Assembly (NCBI RefSeq): GCF_026339995.1
Contig: NZ_JAPEPT010000001.1
Location: 1,128,501 to 1,192,500 of the forward strand
Origin: Streptomyces sp. NBC_01481
GTDB lineage: Bacteria > Actinomycetota > Actinomycetes > Streptomycetales > Streptomycetaceae
DNA: 64,000 bases
Direction of reading: 5' to 3'
Shown here: one piece after another, positions 8,932-17,405 of the stretch
Layout of the letters: each line of letters opens with the position of its first letter
Numbering within the stretch: the first letter of the stretch is position 1
Translations under genes and position numbers: made by a program
Notes under the pieces: generated by a model
Told to the model about the DNA's origin: nothing
The model's database searches: none
Seen by the model: only the letters and a program-made list of their open reading frames with translations

Positions 8932-10080
8932 TCAGATGAGAAGGAGGCAGGCGTCCCAGTCGCTCGCGGGCGCTGAGCCTGCTTTGGCGTTCTGGAAGGT
9001 GAGCATGGCTCCGGCTGCCCCCTCCAGGAAACCGGTCGCCGTCGGCGACCCTGCGGCGAGGAAACGTCTACTGAGCTGCGACAGACGGTCGGTGAACGCG
9101 CGTGGTTCGTCGGCGTCCTGCGCGACGCGTTGGACGACGCGGAGCAGGCCGCCGATGCCGTGGCACAGGCCGCGGTCGGTGAGTTGGTCGAGCTGGAGCG
9201 GGTCGGCCAGGCAGTACAGAAGTGCCCGTTCGGCCATGCGTCTGCGGTGCGGGTCGTCCAGAGCCATGGCGGCGAGTTGCTGGGTGCGGGCGAGGCCGGG
9301 GGTGCCGTAGCACCAGGACGGTGTGGTCGGGTACGCGGGGACGGCGGTGGTCTCGGTGACCCAGCGCGGCCAGCGGGTTCCATGGCGGTCGCTGTGCTGT
9401 ATCTGGTCCAGCCAGCGGCAGATCCGCAGCATCGCGTCCTGATGGCCGGGCACGGTGATGCCGCCGAGCTTGGCGAGGGACAGGAGAGCCAGGGGGCCTG
9501 TGACTCCGTGGGCGAGCCCGGCGTTCGCGTGACCGCCCGGAGTGGGCGTACCGAGGTTGACGGGGCTGTGCCACACCCACCAGCCGGGCAGTGTGCGCCC
9601 GCTGGGGCCGGGGAGCGGTTCGGTCAGGCGGACCAAGTACTTGAGGATGCCCTTCAGCTCTGCGCCTCCGGGGGCTCGGCGCAGGAGGAGCACACCGAGA
9701 CCGGTCAGACCGCGGAGCAGGTCGTACTCGGCGAAGCTGGTGGGCTTGCCCTGGTCGATGCGGGCGTGGGCAGCCTTCAAGCGGCGCTGGGTGTGCGTGG
9801 CCACGATCTGGTCGAGGGTGTGTAGAGCGCCGGCGTATCGATCGGTGTCGGCGGCGGCCAGGTGCAGGACGTATGCCATCGCGGGTGCCCCGAGGAACAG
9901 GTTCGCTTCGTCTCCGCCGATCAGGGGACCGATGGCGGCAAGCAGATGGTGCACGGCCTGCCACGATCCGGTGCCTTGGTGGGCGCGTTCGATGTCAAGC
10001 AGGGCCAAGCCGAGAGAGCCGTGGCTGAGGGACTGGCGAAAGGCGGTGTCCTGCTTGGTAGCGGTCCGGGCGGTGGTCAA
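8932..10080 (-). CDS. lanC: Lanthipeptide cyclase LanC
   Basis: 382 aa, starting at TTG 10080, which overlaps the LanB stop by 4 bp (TTGA); AAGGAGGG lies 6 nt upstream, so translation is coupled to LanB. LanC alpha/alpha-toroid signatures are GHANAGLAHGVTGPL, SWCYGTPG and CHGIGG. The zinc ligands are Cys257, Cys306 and His307. The enzyme catalyses addition of Cys thiols to dehydroalanine/dehydrobutyrine, forming (methyl)lanthionine rings in the precursor at 13206-13397. Length is normal for the family. The open frame upstream to 10878 lies inside LanB and was not used. Confidence 0.95.
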   Translation of the reverse strand: MTTARTATKQDTAFRQSLSHGSLGLALLDIERAHQGTGSWQAVHHLLAAIGPLIGGDEANLFLGAPAMAYVLHLAAADTDRYAGALHTLDQIVATHTQRRLKAAHARIDQGKPTSFAEYDLLRGLTGLGVLLLRRAPGGAELKGILKYLVRLTEPLPGPSGRTLPGWWVWHSPVNLGTPTPGGHANAGLAHGVTGPLALLSLAKLGGITVPGHQDAMLRICRWLDQIQHSDRHGTRWPRWVTETTAVPAYPTTPSWCYGTPGLARTQQLAAMALDDPHRRRMAERALLYCLADPLQLDQLTDRGLCHGIGGLLRVVQRVAQDADEPRAFTDRLSQLSRRFLAAGSPTATGFLEGAAGAMLTFQNAKAGSAPASDWDACLLLI

Positions 10081-13000
10081 CGCGGCCCTCCTTCCGCGCG
10101 TGCGGTCCAGGACAGGGCGGCGGAGCGGGCCAGGCGGCGGCAGGCGGCTTCGCCGTCGGGGTCGATGCCGACGGCTCGGTTGTGGTGCATGTGGAGCAGG
10201 GACGGCAGGACCTTGGCGGGGTCGGTGCCATGGTCGATGAGCAACGTCCGGTAGGTCTCCAGGGCGTCGCGGCGGCGAGCCCAGGCGTCGACGACCTGCT
10301 CCCCTCCACGTAGGGAGCGCAGCGCGGTGAAGTCGCCGTCCGGCTCGGACAGCCGAACGGCTTGCGTAAGTAAGTCGCGCGGAGGCTGTGTGCCCTCGGC
10401 CTTGAGGAGGTGTTCGATCAGCCAGCGGTGCCCGGACGCCGGGCTGCTGGTGAAGGCGGCGGCGATGTCTACGAAGCTGGCCGCGATCACGGCTGGACGC
10501 CTGCCGGTCCGCAGGCCGAGCGCCATCTGCGTGATGGCGGATGCGGAGTCGGCAGCGAAGACCTGCTCGGCAGTGTCCAGGAGGCGCCCGGTGCCGTAGC
10601 GGCCGGCCTCGGGTTCGTCCGTGTCCCACTGGATGCGGTTGACCAGCCCAGCTTGGCGCAGGGCCCCCGCCCAGGCACCGACGCGTTGCGCAAGATCGCC
10701 GAAGGCGCGCGGGTGCGGCATTCGGATTCGTACGCGTAGGTGGGTTCCGGTGTCGCTGTACCGGGTGAACCACCACAGCGGTGTGCCGTCCCGCCATTCC
10801 TGGAAGAGGGCGGGCAGGTGCGTGGTCAGGATTTCCCGGGCGCGCTCCGGGTGGCAGTAGATCTTGAGGTAGGCCCATGGGGACGTGCCGGGCAGGCGCC
10901 CCGACTCGCGGCGGACGACCACCGCCTGTGCTTCCGTGGTCCGGGCCGCGGGCTGCTGTGTGGAGGCGAACGGCATGGTGATCTCGTGGGCGCGTCCCAG
11001 CCAGCCGTATAGGTCCTCCTCTGGTGCCTCGTGCAGTGTCACTGTGCTGGTGTGGTCCAGCTCCATGCGCAGCAGTTGCAGTTGGGTGGGGTTGTCGAGG
11101 TCGAGCCGGAGGCGCCGGTCGTCGGAGCCGAGGAAGACGGTGCGGGGAACGCCGTAACGGCAGCGCCAGTTGATGAGGCCCCGCAGCCAGCCGGGCTCGT
11201 CCTCATGGCCGAGATCGCGTGCCCGGAGTCGCCAGCAGGCGGGTGAAAGGATGGTGCGGCCGACGCGGACTTCGGGCAGGAACGGCAGCTGAGCGGCGGC
11301 GCCCCAGACGAAGGGGGCCAGCACTGCGGTGTGCGAGCGGTGCACCTCGGTGACGAAGCGGACCAAGGGGTGAGTGGCGTTGGTGAGTTCGACCGCGTTC
11401 ATTACTGACGGTTCGATGAGTGTGCCGGTGGATAACGAGGCCAGGTAGAGGCGCTGGGAGTCCGCGGTCACGGCGAGGTCGTCCAGGTCGAGCGTGGCGG
11501 CTGGGTTGTGCTCTCCCAGGGAGAGCACGTGCGGTACGACGGCAGGGGCCCTGCTGACGTTCTGGGTGCGCAGCCGCAGCGGTGGGCCGGAGACCTGCGC
11601 GCGTTCCGCCTCGGCGGTGAGGGTGGGCAGGGACGCGTACGCGGACGTCATGCGCTCGCGGTCGGCCTGGTCCAACATCGCCAGGAACCGGCCGGTCGTG
11701 GTGCCTGCCGCATGGGACAGGCCCGCGAGGCTCAGCTCGAACCGCCCCTCCTGCAAGGTGTCCAAGGAGGTGGCGAGCACGGTGAAGCACAGCTCGATGT
11801 GCGCGGGGACCTGGGTGGCCTCGCCGACGGCGAGTGCGGCGAGGTCCTCGTCTGTCAGGACGAGCTCTCGAACGTGGTTCACCGCGGCGTGCTGGGCGAG
11901 GGCGAGCAGGTGCTCGTCCCGGCGGGTGGTGGCCAAGACGGGGCGTTTGAGGACCGAGCCTCGATAGCCGGCCGGGAAGCCGAGTCCGATGTCGGGATCC
12001 GTGAGGTCGCGGACCGGCACCAGGGCGCCCATGCTGTAGCGCTCCAGGAATCGGGCGCGGTAGTCCTGCCAGGCCGGGGGGCCGACTGGGTACGGCGAGA
12101 TACGGGTAATGACGTCCACGGCCCGTTCCACCTCTCGGGAAACTGCGATGGGCAGGGCGATGTCGCAGTCTGGGCGCAGGTTCACTACCAGGGTCCGTTC
12201 GGCCGCGCCGGTCACGGTCGTCATACGCCGGGTGGCGTCGGCGCGGAGAGCCCGTTGCTCGTCAGTCGAGGCGGTGTCGTGCCGGATCAGGAGCCGGTGG
12301 ATCTGCCGGAGCTGCCCAGCGGTGGCTGCCGTTGAGGGGAGCATCTGGGCACTGGAAGCGTCGAGTTGGGCCACCAGATGCCCGAGGGCGTCGTCGGTGG
12401 TCATTGGCGCCCGCAGGCTGGTCAGGAGGATGCGGTGTGTGACGAGGCCACGGACCATGTCCTCGATCACCGACGTGGATGTGTGGGAGTAGTCGGACTG
12501 CAGTCTCGCGACAATGTCCTCGACCGTGATCGGCGAGTGGGCGAGTTCAAGGACCTTCTCGACGGCGGGAGTACGTAGCAGGCTGACCTCGGCGGAGCCG
12601 TCCTTGCCCGGCTGATGCGGTACGACGACTTGCCCGCCTCGCGCGATGCAGGTGGGATCGGCGATCACGGGCAGGCGCCGTAGGAGATCGGGGTCTTGCT
12701 CCAGCACGGTGACGATGTGCGTGAGCCACTCGGCGTCCGCTCGGGCGACAGCCTGATGCCGGGTACCCCAGTGGGCTTGGGCCTTGTGATCAAGGCGTAC
12801 GGGCGCGGGGCCGGCGAACAGGCCGAAGGGGGTGGCGCGGTGCTGCATCCGCAGGAGGTAGCGGACCAGGGAAATGACAGCGCGGCGGACTGATCGAGGT
12901 CTCTGGAGCCGGCCGTCGAGGACGCCCTGCACGGCCTCGACCAGCAGGGGACTGGCGACCTCGATCGCTGCTGCTCTGGAGTCGTCCGCCCAGACCTTGC

Positions 13001-13124
13001 CGATCCACTCCTGCCAGCGTTCCACGTCGCGGGAGGTGTTTCCGTCCAGGTCGGGCCAGGGAGGCAGCGCCGCCAGCGGCCATGCGGCTGCTCGGATCAG
13101 AGCCGCGTCAACGGCGTGGTACAT
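10077..13124 (-). CDS. lanB: Class I lanthipeptide dehydratase LanB (full length)
   Basis: 1015 aa, start ATG 13124 with GAAGGAGG 8 nt upstream. The N-terminal Lant_dehydr region has the hallmark RATPFGLFAG (about residues 97-106). The C-terminal SpaB_C domain begins near residue 745 (SPWAYLKIYCHPERAREIL, TPLWWFTRYSDTGTHLRVRI). LanB uses glutamyl-tRNA to glutamylate Ser/Thr of the core peptide and then eliminates glutamate to give dehydro residues. It sits directly downstream of the precursor gene. A rare TTA leucine codon at 10371-10373 (residue 918, RDLLTQ) suggests bldA-dependent translation. Confidence 0.95.
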   Translation of the reverse strand: MYHAVDAALIRAAAWPLAALPPWPDLDGNTSRDVERWQEWIGKVWADDSRAAAIEVASPLLVEAVQGVLDGRLQRPRSVRRAVISLVRYLLRMQHRATPFGLFAGPAPVRLDHKAQAHWGTRHQAVARADAEWLTHIVTVLEQDPDLLRRLPVIADPTCIARGGQVVVPHQPGKDGSAEVSLLRTPAVEKVLELAHSPITVEDIVARLQSDYSHTSTSVIEDMVRGLVTHRILLTSLRAPMTTDDALGHLVAQLDASSAQMLPSTAATAGQLRQIHRLLIRHDTASTDEQRALRADATRRMTTVTGAAERTLVVNLRPDCDIALPIAVSREVERAVDVITRISPYPVGPPAWQDYRARFLERYSMGALVPVRDLTDPDIGLGFPAGYRGSVLKRPVLATTRRDEHLLALAQHAAVNHVRELVLTDEDLAALAVGEATQVPAHIELCFTVLATSLDTLQEGRFELSLAGLSHAAGTTTGRFLAMLDQADRERMTSAYASLPTLTAEAERAQVSGPPLRLRTQNVSRAPAVVPHVLSLGEHNPAATLDLDDLAVTADSQRLYLASLSTGTLIEPSVMNAVELTNATHPLVRFVTEVHRSHTAVLAPFVWGAAAQLPFLPEVRVGRTILSPACWRLRARDLGHEDEPGWLRGLINWRCRYGVPRTVFLGSDDRRLRLDLDNPTQLQLLRMELDHTSTVTLHEAPEEDLYGWLGRAHEITMPFASTQQPAARTTEAQAVVVRRESGRLPGTSPWAYLKIYCHPERAREILTTHLPALFQEWRDGTPLWWFTRYSDTGTHLRVRIRMPHPRAFGDLAQRVGAWAGALRQAGLVNRIQWDTDEPEAGRYGTGRLLDTAEQVFAADSASAITQMALGLRTGRRPAVIAASFVDIAAAFTSSPASGHRWLIEHLLKAEGTQPPRDLLTQAVRLSEPDGDFTALRSLRGGEQVVDAWARRRDALETYRTLLIDHGTDPAKVLPSLLHMHHNRAVGIDPDGEAACRRLARSAALSWTARAEGGPR
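10371..10373 (-). promoter_or_regulatory. TTA codon in lanB (bldA control point)
   Basis: In-frame TTA encoding Leu918 of LanB; in Streptomyces TTA is read by the developmentally regulated bldA tRNA. Confidence 0.8.
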
Positions 13125-13157
13125 CGCAGTGCCTCCTTCGTCGTCTGGGGTGGCTTG

Positions 13158-13198
13158 GTCCCGGGGGCGGGCTGAGGAATCCGGCCCGGCCCCGGGAC
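13158..13198 (-). terminator. Hairpin between precursor and lanB (attenuator-like)
   Basis: A 9-bp perfect stem, GTCCCGGGG/CCCCGGGAC (13158-13166 with 13190-13198), with a smaller GGGC/GCCC stem inside, lies in the 81-bp gap after the precursor stop. Hairpins at this place commonly let most transcripts end after the precursor gene, giving more precursor than enzyme. That role is inferred. Confidence 0.55.
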
Positions 13199-13205
13199 TG
13201 GTTGG

Positions 13206-13397
13206 TCAGCTGCCGATGCAGGTGCTGTTGGAGCAGGCGGACTGGCAGGTCGCGCCGCAGCCGTCACCGGTGTCGTTCAACAGTCCGGCCACGACCGGGG
13301 CGGACGCGATGGTCTCGATGTTGAGGTCGAAGTCCGAGTCGGTGTCGACCGTGAAGTCCGTAGCGGCCTTGAGCGTGGTGCTGCCCTGCGGTGCCAT
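13206..13397 (-). CDS. lanA: FxLD-type lanthipeptide precursor peptide
   Basis: 63 aa, ATG 13397 with AGGAAGG 7-8 nt upstream. The acidic leader carries FDLNI at residues 23-27, a variant of the FxLD box (Asp to Asn at position 4). Core-side features follow: PVVAGLL, then TGDGCGATCQSAC with Cys at 47, 51, 55 and 60, and Thr/Ser at 43, 50, 53, 56, 58, 59 and 63. Up to four rings are possible. Asp45-Gly46 is a likely site for aspartyl methylation and isoaspartate formation by the neighbouring methyltransferase, as described for related OlvA-type peptides. The leader cleavage site is not obvious. Confidence 0.9.
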   Translation of the reverse strand: MAPQGSTTLKAATDFTVDTDSDFDLNIETIASAPVVAGLLNDTGDGCGATCQSACSNSTCIGS

Positions 13398-13463
13398 CTC
13401 GTTGCCTTCCTGTGCAGGTGGGTGGGATGTGCCTTGCTGCCTGGTCCGAGGCGCTTTCTGCGC

Positions 13464-14711
13464 TTAGGGCCAGGTGATCAGGACCCGTGCGTGCGGACGG
13501 TCGACGACGCGGCCCACGGGAAGCTGGGCGTCGGGCGTGCCTGCCGGGTGGACCTCGACCCGTGCTCGGTCGCTGCGGTGTTCGCGGTCCCAGATCTGGA
13601 TCTCCTCGACGAGCCGCTCGGCGACCTTCTGGCCCTGCGGTCCGTGGCCGATGGCGCCCAGCTCGAACCGTTCCGGGGTGTCGGTGCGGCGGACCGAGCG
13701 ATAGGCGAAGCTGTCGCCGTCGACGAGGGTGGGCACGCCGAGCGGCGAGATCGAGGCGACCAGGCCGCGCTCGCGGGCGGCCGGTGTCCCGGCCAGGAGC
13801 GGCAGGTTGTCGAGCGCGGTTGTCAGCCACAGGTCCAGGTGTTCGTTGGACTCGTTGCCGGCAAGCGTCACCCCGGACCAGGCTTCGGCTCGGGAGGTGC
13901 GCAGGGCGGCACGAAGCGCATCGACGTCCGGCTCCGGGTGTCCGTCCAGGCGCAGGCCGACCTCTTCGCCTGTGATGTCGTGCAGCAGGACCAGGCGGAC
14001 GCGGTTCTCTCCAGCGCCCTGCATGGGCACGAAGCCGCACAGCTCGACGCTGTCGCTCACGAGGTGGTCGCTGTGGCGGACGAGCGCGACGGTGCGCGTC
14101 ATGCCGCGCATCCGCAGCGGCACGACGAGTCGGCCGCCGTCGACGAGCTGCTCGATCCAGGCAGGGGGGATGTCAGCGGCCTGGACGGTGACGATGATGC
14201 GGTCGTACGGGGCGTGCCCGGCCAAGCCGTACTCGCCGTCTGCGGTGAAGACCTGCACCTGCCGGTCGTAGCCGGTCTTGGCCAGAAACATCTCGGCGCG
14301 CTCGGTGACATCGCGGTCGATGTCCAGGGTGACGACCAGGCCGTCCGTGCCGACGATCTCGGCGAGGTAGGCGGCGTTGACGCCACCGGAACCGATCTCC
14401 AGCACCCGCATTCCCGGCCGGATGTCCGCTTGCTCGATCTGCATGGCCTGGATGCGGGCCGCGGACACCGAGCTGACGGCCACGCCGTCGGCGTCCTTCT
14501 TCGTGATCGCGGCGTACTCCGCCTGGTATGCCTTGGCCATGTCCTCGTCCGGGGTGGCCAGGTGGCGGGGGATCTTGCCGAACGCAGCCACGACGTGCGG
14601 GCTTTGTGCGGCACCGACTTCGATGAGTTCCCTGACCATCTCGTCGCGCAAGTGCTGTTCGGGCGTGGGGACTTCTTCGCTGTGAGTTGTCATGCCGGAG
14701 ACGTTGTTCAC
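13464..14711 (-). CDS. Protein L-isoaspartyl-type O-methyltransferase of FxLD lanthipeptide systems
   Basis: 415 aa, GTG 14711 with GGAGGAG about 7 nt upstream; ATG 14693 (MTTHSEE) is an alternative. The N-terminal PIMT-like fold has SAM motif I VLEIGSGGVNAAYLAE (residues 103-118), the acidic loop LDIDRDVTERA, and a PYDRIIVTVQ segment. A C-terminal extension of about 180 residues is typical of the FxLD-system methyltransferases and absent from housekeeping PIMT. Such enzymes (e.g. OlvSA) methylate an Asp of the ringed peptide, giving succinimide and then isoaspartate. It is the first gene before the precursor, 66 bp upstream in the same direction. Confidence 0.93.
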   Translation of the reverse strand: MNNVSGMTTHSEEVPTPEQHLRDEMVRELIEVGAAQSPHVVAAFGKIPRHLATPDEDMAKAYQAEYAAITKKDADGVAVSSVSAARIQAMQIEQADIRPGMRVLEIGSGGVNAAYLAEIVGTDGLVVTLDIDRDVTERAEMFLAKTGYDRQVQVFTADGEYGLAGHAPYDRIIVTVQAADIPPAWIEQLVDGGRLVVPLRMRGMTRTVALVRHSDHLVSDSVELCGFVPMQGAGENRVRLVLLHDITGEEVGLRLDGHPEPDVDALRAALRTSRAEAWSGVTLAGNESNEHLDLWLTTALDNLPLLAGTPAARERGLVASISPLGVPTLVDGDSFAYRSVRRTDTPERFELGAIGHGPQGQKVAERLVEEIQIWDREHRSDRARVEVHPAGTPDAQLPVGRVVDRPHARVLITWP

Positions 14712-14787
14712 GGGCTTTCTCCTCCTCGGCTGTGTGCGCCGAGCGGTGGCGTGTGCACAGTGGAGCGATTTCTGGTGTTGGCCCCTG

Positions 14788-15105
14788 CTAGGGGTATGGC
14801 TTGTAGAAAGGCGACAGCAGCCACATGGGGTAGAGGGTGGGCAGGTTGACAGCTACTCCGGGCAAGGTCACTCCCGGACAGCGGCGCACCGCGTTCGCGA
14901 GTCGCCGCATGGACGTGCATCGGCGGCGGCCGGGACAACTCTGCCTCGAGAGGCAGGGCGGGGGCGTCGTCCCCAGTGCGCAGTGTGCGGCGTCCTTGGC
15001 CGAGATGACCTTGTAAGTTCGGCGCCGTGCTCGTTCCAGCCGCCCGAGTAGCCGCAGCCGGCATTCAAACTCTTCGTCGGGCCGGGTGCCCGTGGAGGCG
15101 GTCAT
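14788..15105 (-). CDS. Small hypothetical protein coupled to the ATPase gene
   Basis: 105 aa from ATG 15105, whose ATGA overlaps the stop of the upstream ATPase gene, a strong sign of real translation. Arg-rich N-terminal half (RLLGRLERARRRTYKVIS), five Cys residues, and a C-terminus PMWLLSPFYKPYP. I do not recognise a family. It lies 76 bp before the methyltransferase and may be in the same transcript. Confidence 0.5.
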   Translation of the reverse strand: MTASTGTRPDEEFECRLRLLGRLERARRRTYKVISAKDAAHCALGTTPPPCLSRQSCPGRRRCTSMRRLANAVRRCPGVTLPGVAVNLPTLYPMWLLSPFYKPYP

Positions 15106-15572
15106 GACGCAGCCTCCAGAAGTGAGGGCTGGTCGACGGGCGTGGTGGCCGCGGACCTGAGTGATCGGCGGCACCACACCCACTTGCCGTCATTGCGCCC
15201 CCGTGCACGGCACCCCCAGTCGTCCGAGCATGCCTGGACCAGGGCTAACCCGCGGCCGGACTCCTCCCCGGCGGACTCCTGTCGCGGGACCGGGAGGCGG
15301 GGAGAGGCGTCGGCGACCTCAATGAGGACCGTGTCGTCGCGCTGCTGGAGGACCATCACGATGGGTCCCTCGCCGTGCTGCACCGCGTTGGTCACGAGCT
15401 CCGACACGATGAGCGCCATGTCGTCGGCCAGGTCGCCCAGGCCCCATGAGGTCAGGGCGCCACGCGCCGTCCTGCGCGCTCTGGACACCTCGCGCGGGTC
15501 GGAATCCAGAGGTGTCGCGAGCGCTCGGAGCATGTGGCCCTTCGGCACGCTCGGCGTGGGGATCGCCATCAT
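15102..15572 (-). CDS. ATP-binding anti-sigma-like regulatory protein (HATPase_c)
   Basis: About 156 aa. The start is ATG 15572 or 15569 (MMAIPTPSVPKGH), with AGGTGGGA just upstream. GHKL-type ATP-binding motifs: MALIVSELVTNAVQHG (N box), VLIEVADASP (D box), and GRGLALVQACSDDWG (G box). This is the small SpoIIAB/RsbW-like kinase family, abundant in Streptomyces as regulators of sigma or transcription factors. It is divergent from the TPR regulator at 16074 and co-directional with the lanthipeptide genes. It carries a TTA codon at 15246-15248 (GRGLALV), suggesting bldA dependence. Confidence 0.85.
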   Translation of the reverse strand: MMAIPTPSVPKGHMLRALATPLDSDPREVSRARRTARGALTSWGLGDLADDMALIVSELVTNAVQHGEGPIVMVLQQRDDTVLIEVADASPRLPVPRQESAGEESGRGLALVQACSDDWGCRARGRNDGKWVWCRRSLRSAATTPVDQPSLLEAAS

Positions 15573-16073
15573 TCCCACCTGCGCAGCGTGTTCCGGACCC
15601 GTCGTACGGTCCTCGTGCCGGCACTGAAACCGCCCCCAGCGACGTCCACGGCCGTCCGCGGCTCTGCGGGCAGGAGCACGAGCCAGGTCCGGCCGCACGG
15701 CCGGACCGGCAGCGGCCGTCTGCCCTGGAGGCCAGGTGTGGGGGTTTCCTGCATCACGGTGGGGCTCCTTGAGAAGAGACGAACATGTCCGAACGGGACT
15801 CACCAGCGCCACGTAGGTCGCTGGTGATGGCGTCCTCGCGTTCGGCGACGGCGATCAGAGTGGTGCCCAGGCGGATGTCGTCGCCATGCCCCAGCAGATG
15901 GCGTGCAGCGCTCTTCCGGGTGACGGACCTAGCACGCGGGTAGCGTCGAAGTGTCGTCTATGCCTAGGGCGTTGCGTGCGAGAGGAGTGGCGGTGTCCCC
16001 TGCAAGCGAGGGAGCCGCCGGTCAGAGCCGACAGCGGTCGTCAGTGGTCTTCTGTGGCCGAGAGGGGCCGACG
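15573..16073. other. Divergent promoter region, ATPase and TPR regulator
   Basis: About 500 bp with no convincing gene. It must hold promoters for both directions. I see no clear -35/-10 pair or strong dyad; AGGGG at 16063-16067 serves the gene to the right. Confidence 0.4.
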
Positions 16074-17399
16074 ATGGATGAACGTCCCAGGACGCTGCTC
16101 AAAGCGCTGGTGTCCCAACGACACTGGCGTTACGGGGACTTCGTGGGCCACTTCGCCCGCACTGCCGAGCAGGTCGTCAAGAAGGGCACCAGGAACCCGA
16201 CGATCTCCGAGGCGCAGTTCCGCCGCTGGACCGCGGGAACCATCCGGACTTTACCCAGCCCAGATGCCTGCCGCGTGCTGGAGGAGATGTTCGGCGTCAG
16301 CGCCACCGCTCTGTTCCAGGCGCCTCCCTCGCCCGAGTCACCCGCACCCGCGTTCAGCCTGAAAGCCGAGATCGACATGACCGCACGCGACGCATCCAGC
16401 GAGGCCGGCGCCGCCGCCTCCGCGTCCATCTCCGACACCACCGTCGACCAGCTACGCGACGACGTCGCCCAACTCGCCCGCCGCTACAACACCTTTTCGG
16501 CGTTCGAGGTCCTGCAGACCGCGCGCAAGCTGCGCGAGGAGTCCGAGCAGCAACGCGACCGCACTCAGGTGCCCGCTCAGCAGCAGGACCTGCTGATCAC
16601 CGCCGGACAAGCCTGCGCGCTGCTGTCCGCCGCGGCCTTCGATCTGGGCTCGCTCGACGGCGCCACCCGCCTGGCTCGCGCCGCCGCCCTGTACGGCGAG
16701 ACCGCCCGCTACACCCCGCTGCGAGCCTTCGCCGGCGGAACCCTTGCCTACATCGCCTACTTCTCCGGTCGGCCCGCCGAAGCGGCGCAGCTCGCCCAGC
16801 GCGCGCAGATGTTCACCGGACTCGGTGACGTCGCACGCCGCCGGCTGGCGGCCATCGAAGCACGCGCCCACGGCCACCGAGGCGACGCCGTCTCGGCCCA
16901 GCAGGCACTCAACGCCTCTCACGAGGCGAGACGCGGGGAGAACGACGACCTGCACGACGGCGTGGCAGGCGAGTTCGGCTTCCCCGACGAACGGTTGGCC
17001 ATGTCCAACAGCTCGACCTGCCTGCTACTCGGGAACGGCGAACAAGCCGAGACCGCGGCCCGCAGCGCGCTTGAGCTGGTGGCCAACAAGCCCGAGACAC
17101 TGCGCTCCGTACGTGTAGTGGGCGGTGCAGCCGTGGATCTGGCCGCCGCCCGGCTCCTGAGCGGCGATCTCGATGGAGCGGCCGACGCTCTCGAACGCCT
17201 CTGGATCGTGCCCGGCGAACAGCGTGCCACGGGCCTGCTGACCCGCACCGCGCGCGTCCGCCGGGCACTGACCGACGAGCGGTTCCGCCGGACGCCTCTG
17301 GCGAGCGAAGTCGGCGAGCGCCTGGAGCATTTCAGCCGACTCGCCGCCCAGCACCAACTCGGCCCGGCAGCCGGAGCGGTGGCGGCCCTGGAGGGCTGA
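16074..17399 (+). CDS. TPR-containing transcriptional regulator-like protein
   Basis: 441 aa from ATG 16074 with GAGGGG about 6 nt upstream; the frame is open back to 15951. The N-terminal ~75 residues (LLKALVSQRHWRYGDFVGHF ... QFRRWTAGTIRTLPSPDACR) resemble the cryptic helix-turn-helix seen in Streptomyces NsdA/TPR regulators. The rest is helical, Ala-rich TPR-like repeats (GETARYTPLRAFAGGTLAYI, AAQLAQRAQMF, GDAVSAQQALNASH). This family modulates antibiotic production and development. The TTA codon at 16251-16253 (Leu60) suggests bldA control. It faces away from the lanthipeptide operon and is the best candidate local regulator. Confidence 0.8.
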   Translation: MDERPRTLLKALVSQRHWRYGDFVGHFARTAEQVVKKGTRNPTISEAQFRRWTAGTIRTLPSPDACRVLEEMFGVSATALFQAPPSPESPAPAFSLKAEIDMTARDASSEAGAAASASISDTTVDQLRDDVAQLARRYNTFSAFEVLQTARKLREESEQQRDRTQVPAQQQDLLITAGQACALLSAAAFDLGSLDGATRLARAAALYGETARYTPLRAFAGGTLAYIAYFSGRPAEAAQLAQRAQMFTGLGDVARRRLAAIEARAHGHRGDAVSAQQALNASHEARRGENDDLHDGVAGEFGFPDERLAMSNSSTCLLLGNGEQAETAARSALELVANKPETLRSVRVVGGAAVDLAAARLLSGDLDGAADALERLWIVPGEQRATGLLTRTARVRRALTDERFRRTPLASEVGERLEHFSRLAAQHQLGPAAGAVAALEG

Positions 17400-17405
17400 G
17401 CCGCG

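Noticed and set aside
8910..9383. Upstream extension of the SpaB_C-like gene into lanC
   Set aside because: This part is out-of-frame lanC sequence; GTG 8909 has a good ribosome site.
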